A DNA stretch of 64,000 nt from Paenibacillus macerans (GCF_023715465.1 NZ_JAMBOE010000008.1:124001-188000); one strand, 5' to 3'; positions 44,487 to 54,221 are shown, counted from the stretch's first letter. Numbers and translations are program-made. The notes: a model not told the origin generated them from the sequence alone.

Positions 44487-45729
44487 GAATATCACGCTCC
44501 TTCACGCCGAAATATTTCGGTTTCGACAGCTTGCCCGCCTTAAGCAGCAGATTCAGCAGGAAGCGGGAGAGATACACATTCGTGGCGATGCTGAGCACGA
44601 TTTCCACGATCAGCACGAGCGCAAAGCCTTTTACCGCGCCGGTGCCGAACCAATACATTACCGCCGCAACGATAATCGTCGTTATATTCGAATCGAGAAC
44701 CGTGCGCAGGGAATGCTTGTCGCCTGCCTTCACAGCGGACATCACGCTCTTGCCGGAACGCATTTCTTCATGGATCCGTTCATTGGTAATGATGTTGGCG
44801 TCGACCGCCATCCCGATCCCGAGAATTAAAGCCGCGATCCCTGGCAGGGTAAGCGTAAAGTCCGCCCACACGAACACCAGTATAAGCAGCCAGGTATGAA
44901 TGATTAGCGTAAGCGAGGCGATCAACCCGGGAACCCGGTACATGCCGATCATAAACAGCAAGATGAATACGGAAGCGATCAGCCCGGCTTCAATCGTCTG
45001 TTGCAGCGATAGCAAACCCAGCGTAGCGCCTACACTTTGCGAATATTTCTCGGTCAATTTCAGCGGCAGGGCGCCAAGGTTGATCTGGTCGCGCAGTTCC
45101 TTAGCTTCGTTTAAATCTCCGCCAACGCTGATTTGCGCGGATCCATCCGTCAGTACCGCCCGAACCACCGGAGCCGAAATCAGCTTGTCGTTCATGTAAA
45201 TCGCCAGTGGTTTGTCAAGCAAACGTTTGGTAACTTCCGCGAACTTTTCTTTATCTTTCACTTTAATGCTGACAACCGGTACGTTCATCTGGTCGTATTC
45301 CAGTTTTGCCCCGTTCTCGACAAAATCCGTACCCACCATTTCGATTTTGTTATACTCGTCAGGGTTCTTCTCCGTACCGTCCTTGCTGCGGAATGTAAGC
45401 GAAGCAGGCTCTTTCATCGTTTTGCGCACCGTTGCCTCGTCGGTGACACCGGCCAGCTTCAAACGAATCCGGTTGGTGCCTTCGGTCGTAACTTCAGGTT
45501 CGCTCGTCCCCAGCTTGTTCGCCCGATCCTCCAGGCTTTGTGCCGTCTTGAGGAGAGATTCCCTCGTTACCGCTCCTCCGCCCTCCAGCGGCGATGCTTC
45601 ATATAAAATTTCAAAGCCGCCTTTCAAATCCAGGCCGAGACGTACGTTTTTCAACAGGTCGGGGCTTGTCCATCCCATAATCCCGAGCGAGACAACCACG
45701 ACGGTTATGAATGCGATGATTCTTTTCAT
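44476..45729 (-). CDS. secD: Protein translocase subunit SecD
   Basis: A 417-residue RND-type membrane protein with one N-terminal segment, a large external P1 domain (about 40-240) and five further segments. The signature RLGLDLKGGFEILYE is near 31-45, and GIGMAVDANIITNERIHEE near 301-320 holds the TM4 Asp of the proton path. It is the first gene of secD-secF and has a near-consensus promoter 40 bases upstream. A P1 domain with EVTTEGTNRIRLKLAGV is typical. Confidence 0.95.
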   Translation of the reverse strand: MKRIIAFITVVVVSLGIMGWTSPDLLKNVRLGLDLKGGFEILYEASPLEGGGAVTRESLLKTAQSLEDRANKLGTSEPEVTTEGTNRIRLKLAGVTDEATVRKTMKEPASLTFRSKDGTEKNPDEYNKIEMVGTDFVENGAKLEYDQMNVPVVSIKVKDKEKFAEVTKRLLDKPLAIYMNDKLISAPVVRAVLTDGSAQISVGGDLNEAKELRDQINLGALPLKLTEKYSQSVGATLGLLSLQQTIEAGLIASVFILLFMIGMYRVPGLIASLTLIIHTWLLILVFVWADFTLTLPGIAALILGIGMAVDANIITNERIHEEMRSGKSVMSAVKAGDKHSLRTVLDSNITTIIVAAVMYWFGTGAVKGFALVLIVEIVLSIATNVYLSRFLLNLLLKAGKLSKPKYFGVKERDIRAL

Positions 45730-45767
45730 TCCGTACTTCGTTCCCCTTTCAAATTCTCAATATTCCT

Positions 45768-45796
45768 ATTATAGCGATGCCTGAAAAGCGAGTCAA
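45768..45796 (-). promoter_or_regulatory. Sigma-A promoter of secDF
   Basis: On the minus strand TTGACT (45796-45791) and TATAAT (45773-45768) are separated by exactly 17 bases, matching the vegetative consensus at 11 of 12 positions. The start of secD is 39 bases downstream of the -10 box. This is the best promoter in the window. Confidence 0.8.
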
Positions 45797-45830
45797 TTTA
45801 TCAAATTTTGACGAAAAAAAGACCCCTGCC

Positions 45831-46088
45831 TCAAATAAGACGGGATCCACGGTATGCGGAAATCGTCATATAATTCATAAATTGGGTCACTTTTAAGGAA
45901 AGTATATCGTTGACAAGTTGATGCATTGGCGGAATGCCTTCTTTTTCATATTTTTGACTGACGCATTCCCAAATCTCAGGGCCGGTTACATGCTCGTAAC
46001 CGATCAATCTGAATTCCTCCGCTTTGCTGCGGCAAAGGCTTTCTATCGCCTCGTTCAACTCTTGTTCTGTCAATTCCTCTTCAGCCAC
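45831..46088 (-). CDS. comN: Post-transcriptional regulator ComN-like
   Basis: An 85-residue protein of the ComN/YrzD family, which in B. subtilis affects comE mRNA at the division site. The family pattern is ELNEAIESLCRSKAEEFRLI then GYEHVTGPEIWECVSQKYEK and LVNDILSLKVTQFMNYMTIS. The GTG start has AAGGGGG about eight bases upstream. It lies between secD and spoVB as in B. subtilis. The divergent gap to spoVB (46089-46279) contains the dyad ACAAGT-N5-ACTTGT at 46187-46203. Confidence 0.85.
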   Translation of the reverse strand: MAEEELTEQELNEAIESLCRSKAEEFRLIGYEHVTGPEIWECVSQKYEKEGIPPMHQLVNDILSLKVTQFMNYMTISAYRGSRLI

Positions 46089-46279
46089 GATTCTGCCCCC
46101 TTCAACCCCCGTCTTAATACATTCTACCCCAATTTACAGATTCCTGCCGCTACCGACTTTTTCCAATTTAAAAAGCTTCCAAAAAGACAAGTCATGAACT
46201 TGTACAGGTAGGACATATCCATAGAATAACCCCAAGAAAAACAATCGGCGAAGCTATTTCCGGGAGAGAGGGAAGCACT

Positions 46280-47863
46280 TTGAACAAACAAACCTTCATC
46301 CAAGGAACGATGATTTTGCTGGTGGCGGGAATCGTCAACCGGCTCCTTGGTTTCATTCCGCGCATTATGCTGCCCCGCGTGATCGGGGCGGAAGGGGTAG
46401 GACTTTATCAGCTTGGATATCCTTTCTTCCTTGTAATCGTAACGATCATTACCGGAGGGATTCCTCTGGCCGTCGCCAAGCTGGTAGCCGAAGCCGAGTC
46501 CTCGGGGAATCCGGGGCGTTCCCGCGCCATTTTGCGGACGAGCCTGGTGTTCACGACGGCGGCGGGTTTTCTGTTCACCTTTTTATGCTTGTTTGGGGCG
46601 CCTTGGGTAAGCCGTTATATCCTTACGGATGCCCGCGTTTACCATACGTTTATCGCGATGAGCCCGATGATCGTCATCGTTTCCGTTTCCTCCGTTTTTC
46701 GCGGTTATTTCCAGGGCAAGCAGGACATGATTCCGTCCGCCGTCTCCTCCATTATGGAAACGGTGGCCCGGATCGTCTGCACGTTGTGGTTCGCGTATTT
46801 GCTTCTGCCGATGGGGATGGCGTACGCCGCGGCGGGAGCGATGTTAGGCGTCGTGGTCGGGGAAATCGCCGGGCTTGGCGTGTTGTTATGGCAATATCGT
46901 CAGCTCAAGCGGCGTGAGCGGAAGGAAGCCGATGCCCACGAAACGCCGGCCAAGCCTGACTCGGAGAAACAGCCCTTGCTCGGCAACTTGCTCCGCAGGA
47001 TTTTGCGCATTGCGATTCCGGTTACCGGCGGCAAGCTCGTCGGCTCGCTGTCCTACCTGCTGGAATCCATCACGACGGCGCGCAGTCTGGCGTTGGCCGG
47101 TATCGGCGTCGCCGTGGCCACCACTCAATACGGGGCGCTGCAAGGTATGGTTATTCCGCTGCTGCTGCTGCCCGGGGCGCTGACGTCTTCGCTGGCCGTC
47201 TCGCTTGTTCCTTCGCTGGCCGAAGCTCAGGCCCGCGGGGATATGCGCTCGATTCAGCTGCGGCTGCATCAATCGCTGCGGCTGGCGCTGGTCACCGGCG
47301 CCCCGTTTGCCGCGATCATGTTTGTGATGGCCGAGCCGCTCTGCCTGATCATCTACGACAACGCCGAAATCGCCGGGATGCTGCAGACGATGGCCCCGTT
47401 TGCGCTTTTCCTCTACGCGCAGGCGCCGCTGCAGGCGACACTCCAAGCCTTAGACAAGCCGGGGCGGGCCCTGGTCAACACCCTGGTCGGAGCCGTCATC
47501 AAAATATCGCTGATCTTTTATCTCGCCTCCAATCCGTCTTTGGGCATTTATGGAGCTGTGATCGCCATTGTCGTCAACTTTATCGTCGTGACGATCATGC
47601 ATGGGTACAGCGTGGCCCGCATGCTCCGCTATACGCTGCCATATCTGGATTTCACCAAAGTATGCGCCGCCATGATCATTATGGCCGCAGCGGCTCATTA
47701 CGCGATGGACCGCCTGCCGTTCAGCTCCGTCCCGGTAGTCCAATTTATCGTCGCGGCAACTGCCTCCGGAATCTTATATCTCGCGTTGGCCGGCGTCATG
47801 GGCCTGTTTGACCTGCACGACCTTAAGCGGCTGCCGTTCCTGGGCAAATGGTTTCGCCGCTGA
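46280..47863 (+). CDS. spoVB: Stage V sporulation protein B-like MOP flippase
   Basis: A 527-residue polytopic protein of the MATE/MOP polysaccharide exporter superfamily with about 14 membrane segments. SpoVB is needed for spore cortex peptidoglycan, probably flipping lipid II. Signatures include the N-terminus QGTMILLVAGIVNRLLGFIP and ITGGIPLAVAKLVAEAESSG. Other conserved stretches are FRGYFQGKQDMIPSAVSSIM near 133-152 and YAQAPLQATLQALDKPGRAL near 383-402. The position between comN and the DUF421 gene matches spoVB of B. subtilis. It converges on DUF421 with a gap of only 15 bases. Confidence 0.9.
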   Translation: MNKQTFIQGTMILLVAGIVNRLLGFIPRIMLPRVIGAEGVGLYQLGYPFFLVIVTIITGGIPLAVAKLVAEAESSGNPGRSRAILRTSLVFTTAAGFLFTFLCLFGAPWVSRYILTDARVYHTFIAMSPMIVIVSVSSVFRGYFQGKQDMIPSAVSSIMETVARIVCTLWFAYLLLPMGMAYAAAGAMLGVVVGEIAGLGVLLWQYRQLKRRERKEADAHETPAKPDSEKQPLLGNLLRRILRIAIPVTGGKLVGSLSYLLESITTARSLALAGIGVAVATTQYGALQGMVIPLLLLPGALTSSLAVSLVPSLAEAQARGDMRSIQLRLHQSLRLALVTGAPFAAIMFVMAEPLCLIIYDNAEIAGMLQTMAPFALFLYAQAPLQATLQALDKPGRALVNTLVGAVIKISLIFYLASNPSLGIYGAVIAIVVNFIVVTIMHGYSVARMLRYTLPYLDFTKVCAAMIIMAAAAHYAMDRLPFSSVPVVQFIVAATASGILYLALAGVMGLFDLHDLKRLPFLGKWFRR

Positions 47864-47878
47864 TGCGGCTTAGGCTTT

Positions 47879-48595
47879 TCACATCTCGTCCATGGGGTTG
47901 ATATACAGTTTGCCATTATGATCGATACTGCAGAAAAACACCTGTTTAAAATCGCTCAGCCCTTTGGACTGAATATGATTTTTTAGCCAAAACCTGGTTT
48001 TCCCGATCTTTTGCAAATTTTCTTCGTTCACTTTCCCGTCCATAATCAGCGGCAGAGGCAGCTCTTCGTATTTAATTTTGGAGGCAATGGACTCGCGTTC
48101 CTTGCTTTTGCGCCCGCCGCTATCGCCGGCTTTGCCGGATTTGTCCTTGGGGAATACGCTCAGCTGTCCGCTCGTTTCCAGAACGGCGAACTCTACGTCC
48201 GACACGCTGTCGACCTTCTTGGAACGCAGCTGCATAAGCAGATCGTCCAAATTGTACCGCTGCTTCCGCATTTCCTCGCGGTTGATTTTACCGTCGCGAA
48301 TGATAACGCTTGGCTTACCGTCAAACCATAACCGCAGCTTGCGGAAACGAAGCGACAGCATGGCTATGCCGATTTGAATGATCACGAGCGTGACCATGGG
48401 GATCAATCCTTCATACAGCGGTTTTTTGACATCTTCCAAGGCAAATACGGCGATTTCCGCAATCATGATCGAGATGACCAGATCAAAAATCGACAGTTCG
48501 CCTATCTCTCTTTTCCCCATGATCCGCATCACCACAAACACGACAATATACATCAGAACGGTTCTAAAAACATGGGCCAGCATATGATCGGCCAC
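47879..48595 (-). CDS. DUF421 membrane protein (YetF/YrbG-like)
   Basis: A 238-residue protein with three N-terminal membrane helices (residues about 7-85) and two cytosolic YetF domains (about 90-140 and 175-235). The first contains FDGKPSVIIRDGKINREEMR, the signature of the family. B. subtilis YrbG, YetF, YkjA and YdfS are related and are linked to spore and stress physiology. In B. subtilis yrbG neighbours spoVB, as here. A Lys/Arg/Ser-rich linker (about 148-172) separates the two domains. Confidence 0.85.
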   Translation of the reverse strand: MADHMLAHVFRTVLMYIVVFVVMRIMGKREIGELSIFDLVISIMIAEIAVFALEDVKKPLYEGLIPMVTLVIIQIGIAMLSLRFRKLRLWFDGKPSVIIRDGKINREEMRKQRYNLDDLLMQLRSKKVDSVSDVEFAVLETSGQLSVFPKDKSGKAGDSGGRKSKERESIASKIKYEELPLPLIMDGKVNEENLQKIGKTRFWLKNHIQSKGLSDFKQVFFCSIDHNGKLYINPMDEM

Positions 48596-48715
48596 GCCAA
48601 TCCCTCCTCATCGAAAAGGTCGAACAGAACATAGTACTCGTATTCTGACCGCCGATTCTCCATTCCATGCGGTGGAACATAGGGCTAAAAAGCGGGTTGC
48701 CTGCAAAGATCTTCC

Positions 48716-48979
48716 TTAAGAGGTAGTTCAAAAAGTTCGCTTTTGATCACGTAGCAGGTCAAGAAGCGGATTCGACGTCGAATCTTGAATTCAGCCGGGC
48801 CAAGCGGATGCTACCGAAGTATGTTTCCTGCGGAAACATTTCAGGTGCTCACGTACCCAAAACGTACGCTCCGCTCCTGACGTCCCTAGCTTCATTCGAC
48901 CTAAAGCGTTTTGAAAAAACGCACATCGGAAGCATACGCTTCGGCGCTGAAAACCGAACTTTTTGAACACGCACTTTGA
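48716..48979. repeat. MITE-like dispersed repeat, copy 2
   Basis: A 264-bp copy of the element at 7593-7818 in the same orientation. Its terminal inverted repeats are GTTCAAAAAGTTCG and CGAACTTTTTGAAC, a perfect 14-bp match. Relative to copy 1 it has an extra block of about 36-40 bases including the hairpin TGTTTCC-TGC-GGAAACA. It fills most of the 478-base gap between the DUF421 gene and the YrzE-like gene. Confidence 0.85.
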
Positions 48980-49073
48980 ATGCCTACCGTTATAAAAAAT
49001 CAACGTTACGCGGTAATAACTGCATGGGCTTGACCATAAAATGGTGGTAATAAGAGAACAGGAGGATGACCTA

Positions 49074-49466
49074 ATGCACTTCATCCGCAATTTATTTGGT
49101 TTTCGGATTTCGCAGCCCACCGTCTCGGGACTTTGGTACGCTTTCTTATGGATGATGATCGGCGCCCTGGTTTTGTCGCTGCTGCTGCAGGGCGAGATGC
49201 TGGAGGAACCCGAACTTGCGCTGTACACCTATCTCGTTCATGGCATCGCCATTTTGTTCGGCGGCATCGTATCCGGAAAAAGAGCGAAGCAGAAAGGCTG
49301 GTCCCAGGGTGGCCTGACCGGTCTGCTGTACGTTGTGCTGCTTTTGCTCATCAGCTTTCTCGCTCTCGACACGTCGCTGACGCTGCGCGATTGCATCCTG
49401 TTGGTACCGGGGCTTGTCATCGGGGCTTTTGGGGGAATGATCGGGGTGAATTTAAACCGGAAGTGA
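49074..49466 (+). CDS. TIGR04086/YrzE-family membrane protein
   Basis: A 130-residue membrane protein with four hydrophobic segments. Recognisable features are HGIAILFGGIVSGKRAKQKG (about 56-75) and GWSQGGLTGLLYVVLLLLIS, and the end VIGAFGGMIGVNLNRK. This matches YrzE of B. subtilis, located next to yajC (yrbF). Function is unknown. ATG 49074 has AGGAGG eight bases upstream; a GTG 33 bases earlier is in frame but has no ribosome site. Confidence 0.85.
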   Translation: MHFIRNLFGFRISQPTVSGLWYAFLWMMIGALVLSLLLQGEMLEEPELALYTYLVHGIAILFGGIVSGKRAKQKGWSQGGLTGLLYVVLLLLISFLALDTSLTLRDCILLVPGLVIGAFGGMIGVNLNRK

Positions 49467-49469
49467 ATG

Positions 49470-49514
49470 AAAAAAGGGCCTAAGCCGGAGAAATGGCTAA
49501 GACCCTTTTTGTTT
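49470..49514. terminator. Bidirectional terminator between YrzE-like gene and yajC
   Basis: AAAAAGGGCCTAAGCC and GGCTAAGACCCTTTTT form a long stem with two mismatches and an 8-base loop. T tracts are on both sides. It serves the two converging genes. Confidence 0.8.
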
Positions 49515-49517
49515 TGA

Positions 49518-49841
49518 TTATTTGCCGCCAGACTCCGAATTGACGCTGTGGCTGATGGCGCTGCGATCGAACGTCAACTTGGTGACATCGTTGACACGGA
49601 TGACGACCGTATCGTCCGTCATCTCCATGATCGTACCGTGCAGGCCGCCGATCGTCACGATTTTGTCGCCTTTTTTCAGCTGATTCAGCATGGTGTTGCG
49701 CTGCTGCTGCTTTTTCTTCTGAGGACGGATCAGCAAAAAGTAAAATACGGCGATCATGATAACAAACGGAATAATCATCTGGATCAGGGAGCCTGTGCCT
49801 CCGGCTGCTCCTGCTCCTCCCGCTGCTGCAAACTGAAACAT
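49518..49841 (-). CDS. yajC: Preprotein translocase accessory subunit YajC
   Basis: A 107-residue protein with one membrane helix (MIIPFVIMIAVFYFLLIRPQ, about 24-43) followed by the signature RPQKKKQQQRNTMLNQLKKG and DKIVTIGGLHGTIMEM. It associates with SecDF in other bacteria. The N-terminal Gly/Ala-rich stretch (AAAGGAGAAGG) is longer than in E. coli. The gene follows tgt by 37 bases. Confidence 0.94.
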   Translation of the reverse strand: MFQFAAAGGAGAAGGTGSLIQMIIPFVIMIAVFYFLLIRPQKKKQQQRNTMLNQLKKGDKIVTIGGLHGTIMEMTDDTVVIRVNDVTKLTFDRSAISHSVNSESGGK

Positions 49842-49878
49842 GCGCGTTCCCCCCTTTCAAAAAACAAACTGAGGACTA

Positions 49879-51027
49879 TTAAAATCCCTTTTCACTGCCG
49901 AACAACCCGTACTGTTCGAAAAATTCATCGCGGAAACTAAGCAACCTGTCTTCCATGATGGCCTGGCGAACATTCTTCATCAGGTTAATGAGAAAATGCA
50001 GGTTATGGTATGTAGTTAACCGAAGCCCGAACGTTTCGTCCGCTTTAATCAGATGGCGAAGATAAGCCCTGGAATAATTTCGGCATGTGTAGCAATCGCA
50101 TTCGGGATCAAGCGGTCCGAAATCATTGGCATACTGGGCATTCCGTACCACCAGTCTGCCCTGGCTGGTCATTGTCGTGCCATTGCGGGCGATGCGGGTC
50201 GGCAGAACGCAGTCAAACATATCAACGCCGCGAATCGCGCCTTCGATCAATGCATCGGGCGAACCGACGCCCATCAAATACCGCGGTTTGTCCGCAGGCA
50301 AAAGGGGGACGGTATATTCCAGCACCTCATACATCAATTGCTTGGGTTCGCCTACACTTAGTCCACCAATAGCATACCCCGGAAAATCCAGGGAAGTCAA
50401 ATCGCGCGCGCTCTGCTTGCGCAAATCTTCGTGCATGCCGCCTTGCACGATGGCAAACAGGCCCTGATCATGCGGGCGGGCATGGCTTTTCAGGCAGCGC
50501 TCGGCCCATCTCGCCGTACGTTCCGTTGAACTTTTCACGTATTCGTATTCCGCCGGATAAGGAGGGCACTCGTCAAAAGCCATCATGATATCCGAGCCCA
50601 GCGCGTTTTGGATTTCCATCGCCACTTCAGGAGACAGGAACAGTTTGTCGCCGTTCAAATGGGAGCGGAAATGCACGCCCTCCTCCGTGATTTTGCGCAT
50701 TTCGGCCAGCGAAAACACCTGAAAACCTCCGCTGTCGGTCAGAATCGCCCGATCCCAGTTCATGAACTTGTGCAGTCCGCCCGCTTCGCGGATAATCTCG
50801 TGACCCGGCCGCAAAAAAAGATGGTACGTATTGCTCAAAATAATCCGCGCGTCCATTTCCTTCAATTCCTCGGGACTCATCGTCTTAACCGTGGCTTGGG
50901 TGCCGACCGGCATAAATGTCGGAGTATCAAACGATCCGTGCGGCGTGTGCACGCGGCCCAGTCTTGCTCCGGACTGCTTGCAGGTTTTAATATGTTCATA
51001 CGTTATTGCTGCTGCCACTCTAATCAA
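49879..51027 (-). CDS. tgt: tRNA-guanine transglycosylase
   Basis: Exchanges G34 for preQ1 in tRNAs with GUN anticodons. The 382-residue protein has the nucleophile-region motif LTDSGGFQVFSL near 93-104 and GGLSVGEPKQ near 221-230. RNGTTMTSQGR lies near 278-288. The zinc site is CDCYTCRNYSRAYLRHL near 312-328. The start is uncertain: TTG 51027 and GTG 51018 are both in frame after AGAGGA. It follows queA by 15 bases, giving the queuosine pair queA-tgt. Confidence 0.96.
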   Translation of the reverse strand: MIRVAAAITYEHIKTCKQSGARLGRVHTPHGSFDTPTFMPVGTQATVKTMSPEELKEMDARIILSNTYHLFLRPGHEIIREAGGLHKFMNWDRAILTDSGGFQVFSLAEMRKITEEGVHFRSHLNGDKLFLSPEVAMEIQNALGSDIMMAFDECPPYPAEYEYVKSSTERTARWAERCLKSHARPHDQGLFAIVQGGMHEDLRKQSARDLTSLDFPGYAIGGLSVGEPKQLMYEVLEYTVPLLPADKPRYLMGVGSPDALIEGAIRGVDMFDCVLPTRIARNGTTMTSQGRLVVRNAQYANDFGPLDPECDCYTCRNYSRAYLRHLIKADETFGLRLTTYHNLHFLINLMKNVRQAIMEDRLLSFRDEFFEQYGLFGSEKGF

Positions 51028-51042
51028 CCGTCCTCTGCTTTC

Positions 51043-52083
51043 TTAATAAATAAACATGGCATCGCCAAAACTGAAAAAGCGGTATTTCATCGCGATCGCT
51101 TCCTTGTAGGCTTTCATAATATGATCTCGTCCCGCCAGCGCGCTGACCAGCATGACGAGCGTCGATTTGGGAAGATGGAAATTCGTCAGCATCGCATCCA
51201 CCAGCCCGAATTCATAACCCGGGTAAATGAAAATCCCGGTCCATCCGCTGCTGCGGACGATCGGACCGCCTTTGCATGCTTGAGCGACCGTCTCCAACGT
51301 GCGCGCGGAAGTCGTTCCTACAGCAACAACTCTACCGCCCTTGGCTTTGGTCTCGTTGATAATATCAGCCGTTTCCTGGGGCAGCACGTAATATTCCTCG
51401 TGCATGACATGATCCTCGACCCGCTCCACCGACATCGGGCGGAACGTGCCGAGACCGACATGCAGCGTAACAAACGCGATGTTAATCCCTTTGGCCCGTA
51501 CCTGCTCCAGCAGCTCTTCGGTAAAATGAAGCCCGGCCGTGGGCGCCGCCGCAGAGCCTTCGTGTTTGGAATAAACGGTTTGATACCGCTCGCGGTCGTC
51601 CAATTTTTCTTTGATGTAAGGCGGCAAGGGCATTTGGCCCAAGCGATCCAAAATTTCGTTAAAAATGCCTTCGTAAGAAAAACGAAGCACCCGCTCGCCC
51701 ATATCCGCTTCCGATTCCACCGTCGCCCGCAGCTCATCGCCAAAAACAATGACCGCGCCCGCCTTCAGTTTCTTCCCGGGCTTAACCAAAGCTTCCCAAC
51801 GGTCTTCTCCGAGGCTCTTCAGAAGCAGCACTTCCGCTTTGGCGCCGGTATCCTGTTTGACCCCGAACAGCCGCGCCGGAATCACGCGGGTATCGTTCAG
51901 CACAAGCGTATCGCCGGGATGAAGATAATCCAATATAGCGGAAAACGTATGATGGCGGATTTCTCCGGTTTCTTTATTCAACGTTAGCAATCGCGAAGCG
52001 CTCCGCTCCGGAAGCGGAGTTTGGGCAATCAGCTCCTCCGGGAGTTCGAAGTCGTACATATCCACATTCATAGTTCTGCTCAT
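51043..52083 (-). CDS. queA: S-adenosylmethionine:tRNA ribosyltransferase-isomerase
   Basis: Makes epoxyqueuosine by transferring the ribosyl moiety of SAM to preQ1-tRNA. The 346-residue protein has the QueA signatures DFELPEELIAQTPLPERSAS near 12-31, LVLNDTRVIPARL near 61-73 and EGSAAAPTAGLHFTEELL near 176-193. ATG 52083 overlaps the preceding stop as ATGA; ATG 52071 four codons later has AAGGAA 11 bases upstream and is equally possible. Confidence 0.96.
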   Translation of the reverse strand: MSRTMNVDMYDFELPEELIAQTPLPERSASRLLTLNKETGEIRHHTFSAILDYLHPGDTLVLNDTRVIPARLFGVKQDTGAKAEVLLLKSLGEDRWEALVKPGKKLKAGAVIVFGDELRATVESEADMGERVLRFSYEGIFNEILDRLGQMPLPPYIKEKLDDRERYQTVYSKHEGSAAAPTAGLHFTEELLEQVRAKGINIAFVTLHVGLGTFRPMSVERVEDHVMHEEYYVLPQETADIINETKAKGGRVVAVGTTSARTLETVAQACKGGPIVRSSGWTGIFIYPGYEFGLVDAMLTNFHLPKSTLVMLVSALAGRDHIMKAYKEAIAMKYRFFSFGDAMFIY

Positions 52084-54176
52084 TCCTTAACGATAGTTAC
52101 ATTTTGGTAGTAGTGTTGCAATATTTCCCGGTAATCATACCCGGCGTCGGCCATTCCTTTGGCTCCCCATTGGGATAATCCGAGCCCGTGGCCGTTTCCG
52201 CGGCCGACAAACAGATAAGCATTGCTCTTATCGATGACCCGGGCCGTTTGGTCCGCGCCCAGCACAACTATATTTTCGCCGCTCAAGGACGTTTTGCCGG
52301 AAGCGGATAAAACCGCCGCGTCAGAAGCCCCCGTACCGGAAGCCTCCCCGGCACCTTGAACAGTATACCTTCCGGTTGGCACAATTTCAAACAAGGTGCT
52401 GGGCAGGCCGTTTAAGGCTGATCTCAATGAATCGGGATATTTGACGTCCAAAACCTGCCCGTTTGCCTTGATTTGCGTCACCCTTCCGGACGGTCCTCTT
52501 TGCGCAACCTCCAGGCTCGTAATCGCTGAAGGCGCTTCGGCCGTCGTTTTGCCTTTTAGCGATTTGGACAGTTGGTCGGAGGTGTAAGGCCCCCGAATCC
52601 AGGCATAAGCGCTGGACTCCTCCACCTTGCTGAGCACGATGGCCTTATCTCCAGGGTTCAGTTTCGCCACCGGGCTGACATCGGATTGAATCAGGGGAAG
52701 CGAGCGCACGTTCACGTTGTCTGTCGTCACGGTCAATAGCTCCAGCCCGGCCTCGTTTGTTCCCGCGATCTTGGCGTTGTCTTCCCGGACATACCCGGTT
52801 TTGCCGTTGTCGAGCAGAATCTGGTACCACGATTTCAAAGAAGCCCCAGCGGACTCGTCGCCTGCGCTCGTTACGCTGGCGTAAATCGGGTTGACATTGC
52901 TCCACACTTCCGCGGTGTCGGCGGTGACGCCGCCGCTGTTGGACGAGAACAGGCCTTCAACCACTTTCCCATTCGCCTCCAGTACTTCGCCGGCGGTGCT
53001 TTCGACCGCCTTCACGACGCTGTTCGCCTCCTGATCCACGCCATTGTAAACCTGGCTTAACGTCGTATCCACCAAGCCCGCAATCTTAAACTTGTTCAAT
53101 TCCGCATTGTACAGAGCGTAACTGCGGGCAGCGACAGCCTGCGCCTTGAGCGCCTCCTGCGGCCAAGAAGTCGGTACTTCGGCGGATACGACCGAATATA
53201 AATATTGCTCAAGCGGCAGCACGTTGACGAGCGCCAGTTGCCCGTTCACTTTACTGATTTCAAAATCGCCCCGGTATCTGCGTTCGGAACGCTCAACGAC
53301 CTTAATGGCCGAGTTGCCTTTATTGCCACGGACTATCAGCTTGGCCCCTTCTCCGAACAGCTCGTAATGTGCAGCCCTCTTCGGAGCGTCCACAGCAAGT
53401 GAAACATCATTATGCAGCAGAAGGGCTGGTGTCGCCATATCCACAGGGGTTAAAAACAGCTGCGGTTCGGTTAGGGCCAGCTTGGCCTGTAATGATGCTT
53501 GTTCGGCCACGCTGGACATCCCCCCGATCCACACCGCATACTTCCGCGGACCGGTCATGACCGCAAACGCCTCGGTGTCCTGACCGTTCAAAGTGCTGGC
53601 AAGCGATTCCGCTTCATTCTGCGAACCGAAAATGCCGGCCGATATGTAATAAGGCCCCCGTACGTTTGGATTTTGTACTTGAAGCTGGCCGGATAACGTC
53701 TGAGCGACCCGGCCGGCCGCTGTCACGGCCTCAGCCGCGCTGGCGTACGGGCCAGTATAAATCCGGTAAACCGTGCCGCCCGGCCGATCGACCGCGTAGG
53801 CCACCGGTTTGTCGGCGGTACTCTGCAGTTTTTTGACTGCGGCGGCGACCGTTCCCCAATCAGCGCTTTCCAGCGCCTTTACTTTAAAGCCGTTGACGCT
53901 AAATCGGGAGGTTTCGGCTGCGCCCATTTCCAGCCAAGGCTCGAATTCTCCACCAGCCATAATACCCGCTTCCGCGGCCGCCTCCGCCTTCAGTGTTACC
54001 GCCGGCGCGGTCGATTTGTACGTGCTGCCAAGATCCAGGTACATGGCTACGCGAACTTGTTCGGAAGCTGCAGCGCCGGCCGCCCCCGGGAATTGTACCG
54101 CTGAAGTAAGCAGCAAGGCGGCTGCGATTCCTTTTCCCCATTTGCTGAATGTCATTGCCCGTCTCGTCCCCATCAA
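52080..54176 (-). CDS. Secreted SpoIID/LytB-domain protein
   Basis: A 698-residue exported protein with a signal peptide (GKGIAAALLLTSAVQFPGAAGAAA, about 14-37). Two SPOR-like repeats lie at about 115-240 (YRIYTGPYASAAEAVTA, YYISAGIFGSQNEAESL). A SpoIID domain (about 310-430) has LPLEQYLYSVVSAEVPTSWP and KAQAVAARSYALYN, with the likely catalytic Glu in AEVP. The end GNGHGLGLSQWGAKGMA is near 660. SpoIID enzymes are lytic transglycosylases needed for engulfment; this may be a paralogue active in sporulation or in vegetative wall turnover. It sits between ruvB and queA. Confidence 0.86.
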   Translation of the reverse strand: MMGTRRAMTFSKWGKGIAAALLLTSAVQFPGAAGAAASEQVRVAMYLDLGSTYKSTAPAVTLKAEAAAEAGIMAGGEFEPWLEMGAAETSRFSVNGFKVKALESADWGTVAAAVKKLQSTADKPVAYAVDRPGGTVYRIYTGPYASAAEAVTAAGRVAQTLSGQLQVQNPNVRGPYYISAGIFGSQNEAESLASTLNGQDTEAFAVMTGPRKYAVWIGGMSSVAEQASLQAKLALTEPQLFLTPVDMATPALLLHNDVSLAVDAPKRAAHYELFGEGAKLIVRGNKGNSAIKVVERSERRYRGDFEISKVNGQLALVNVLPLEQYLYSVVSAEVPTSWPQEALKAQAVAARSYALYNAELNKFKIAGLVDTTLSQVYNGVDQEANSVVKAVESTAGEVLEANGKVVEGLFSSNSGGVTADTAEVWSNVNPIYASVTSAGDESAGASLKSWYQILLDNGKTGYVREDNAKIAGTNEAGLELLTVTTDNVNVRSLPLIQSDVSPVAKLNPGDKAIVLSKVEESSAYAWIRGPYTSDQLSKSLKGKTTAEAPSAITSLEVAQRGPSGRVTQIKANGQVLDVKYPDSLRSALNGLPSTLFEIVPTGRYTVQGAGEASGTGASDAAVLSASGKTSLSGENIVVLGADQTARVIDKSNAYLFVGRGNGHGLGLSQWGAKGMADAGYDYREILQHYYQNVTIVKE

Positions 54177-54221
54177 GCCCGATTCTCCTCTCTATGATGC
54201 AATGTTATCGATTTGCCGCCA

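Noticed and set aside
48791..49228. 145-codon minus-strand frame across the MITE-like repeat
   Set aside because: It crosses a non-coding repeat and runs antisense into the YrzE-like gene. It has no ribosome site and no recognisable domain.
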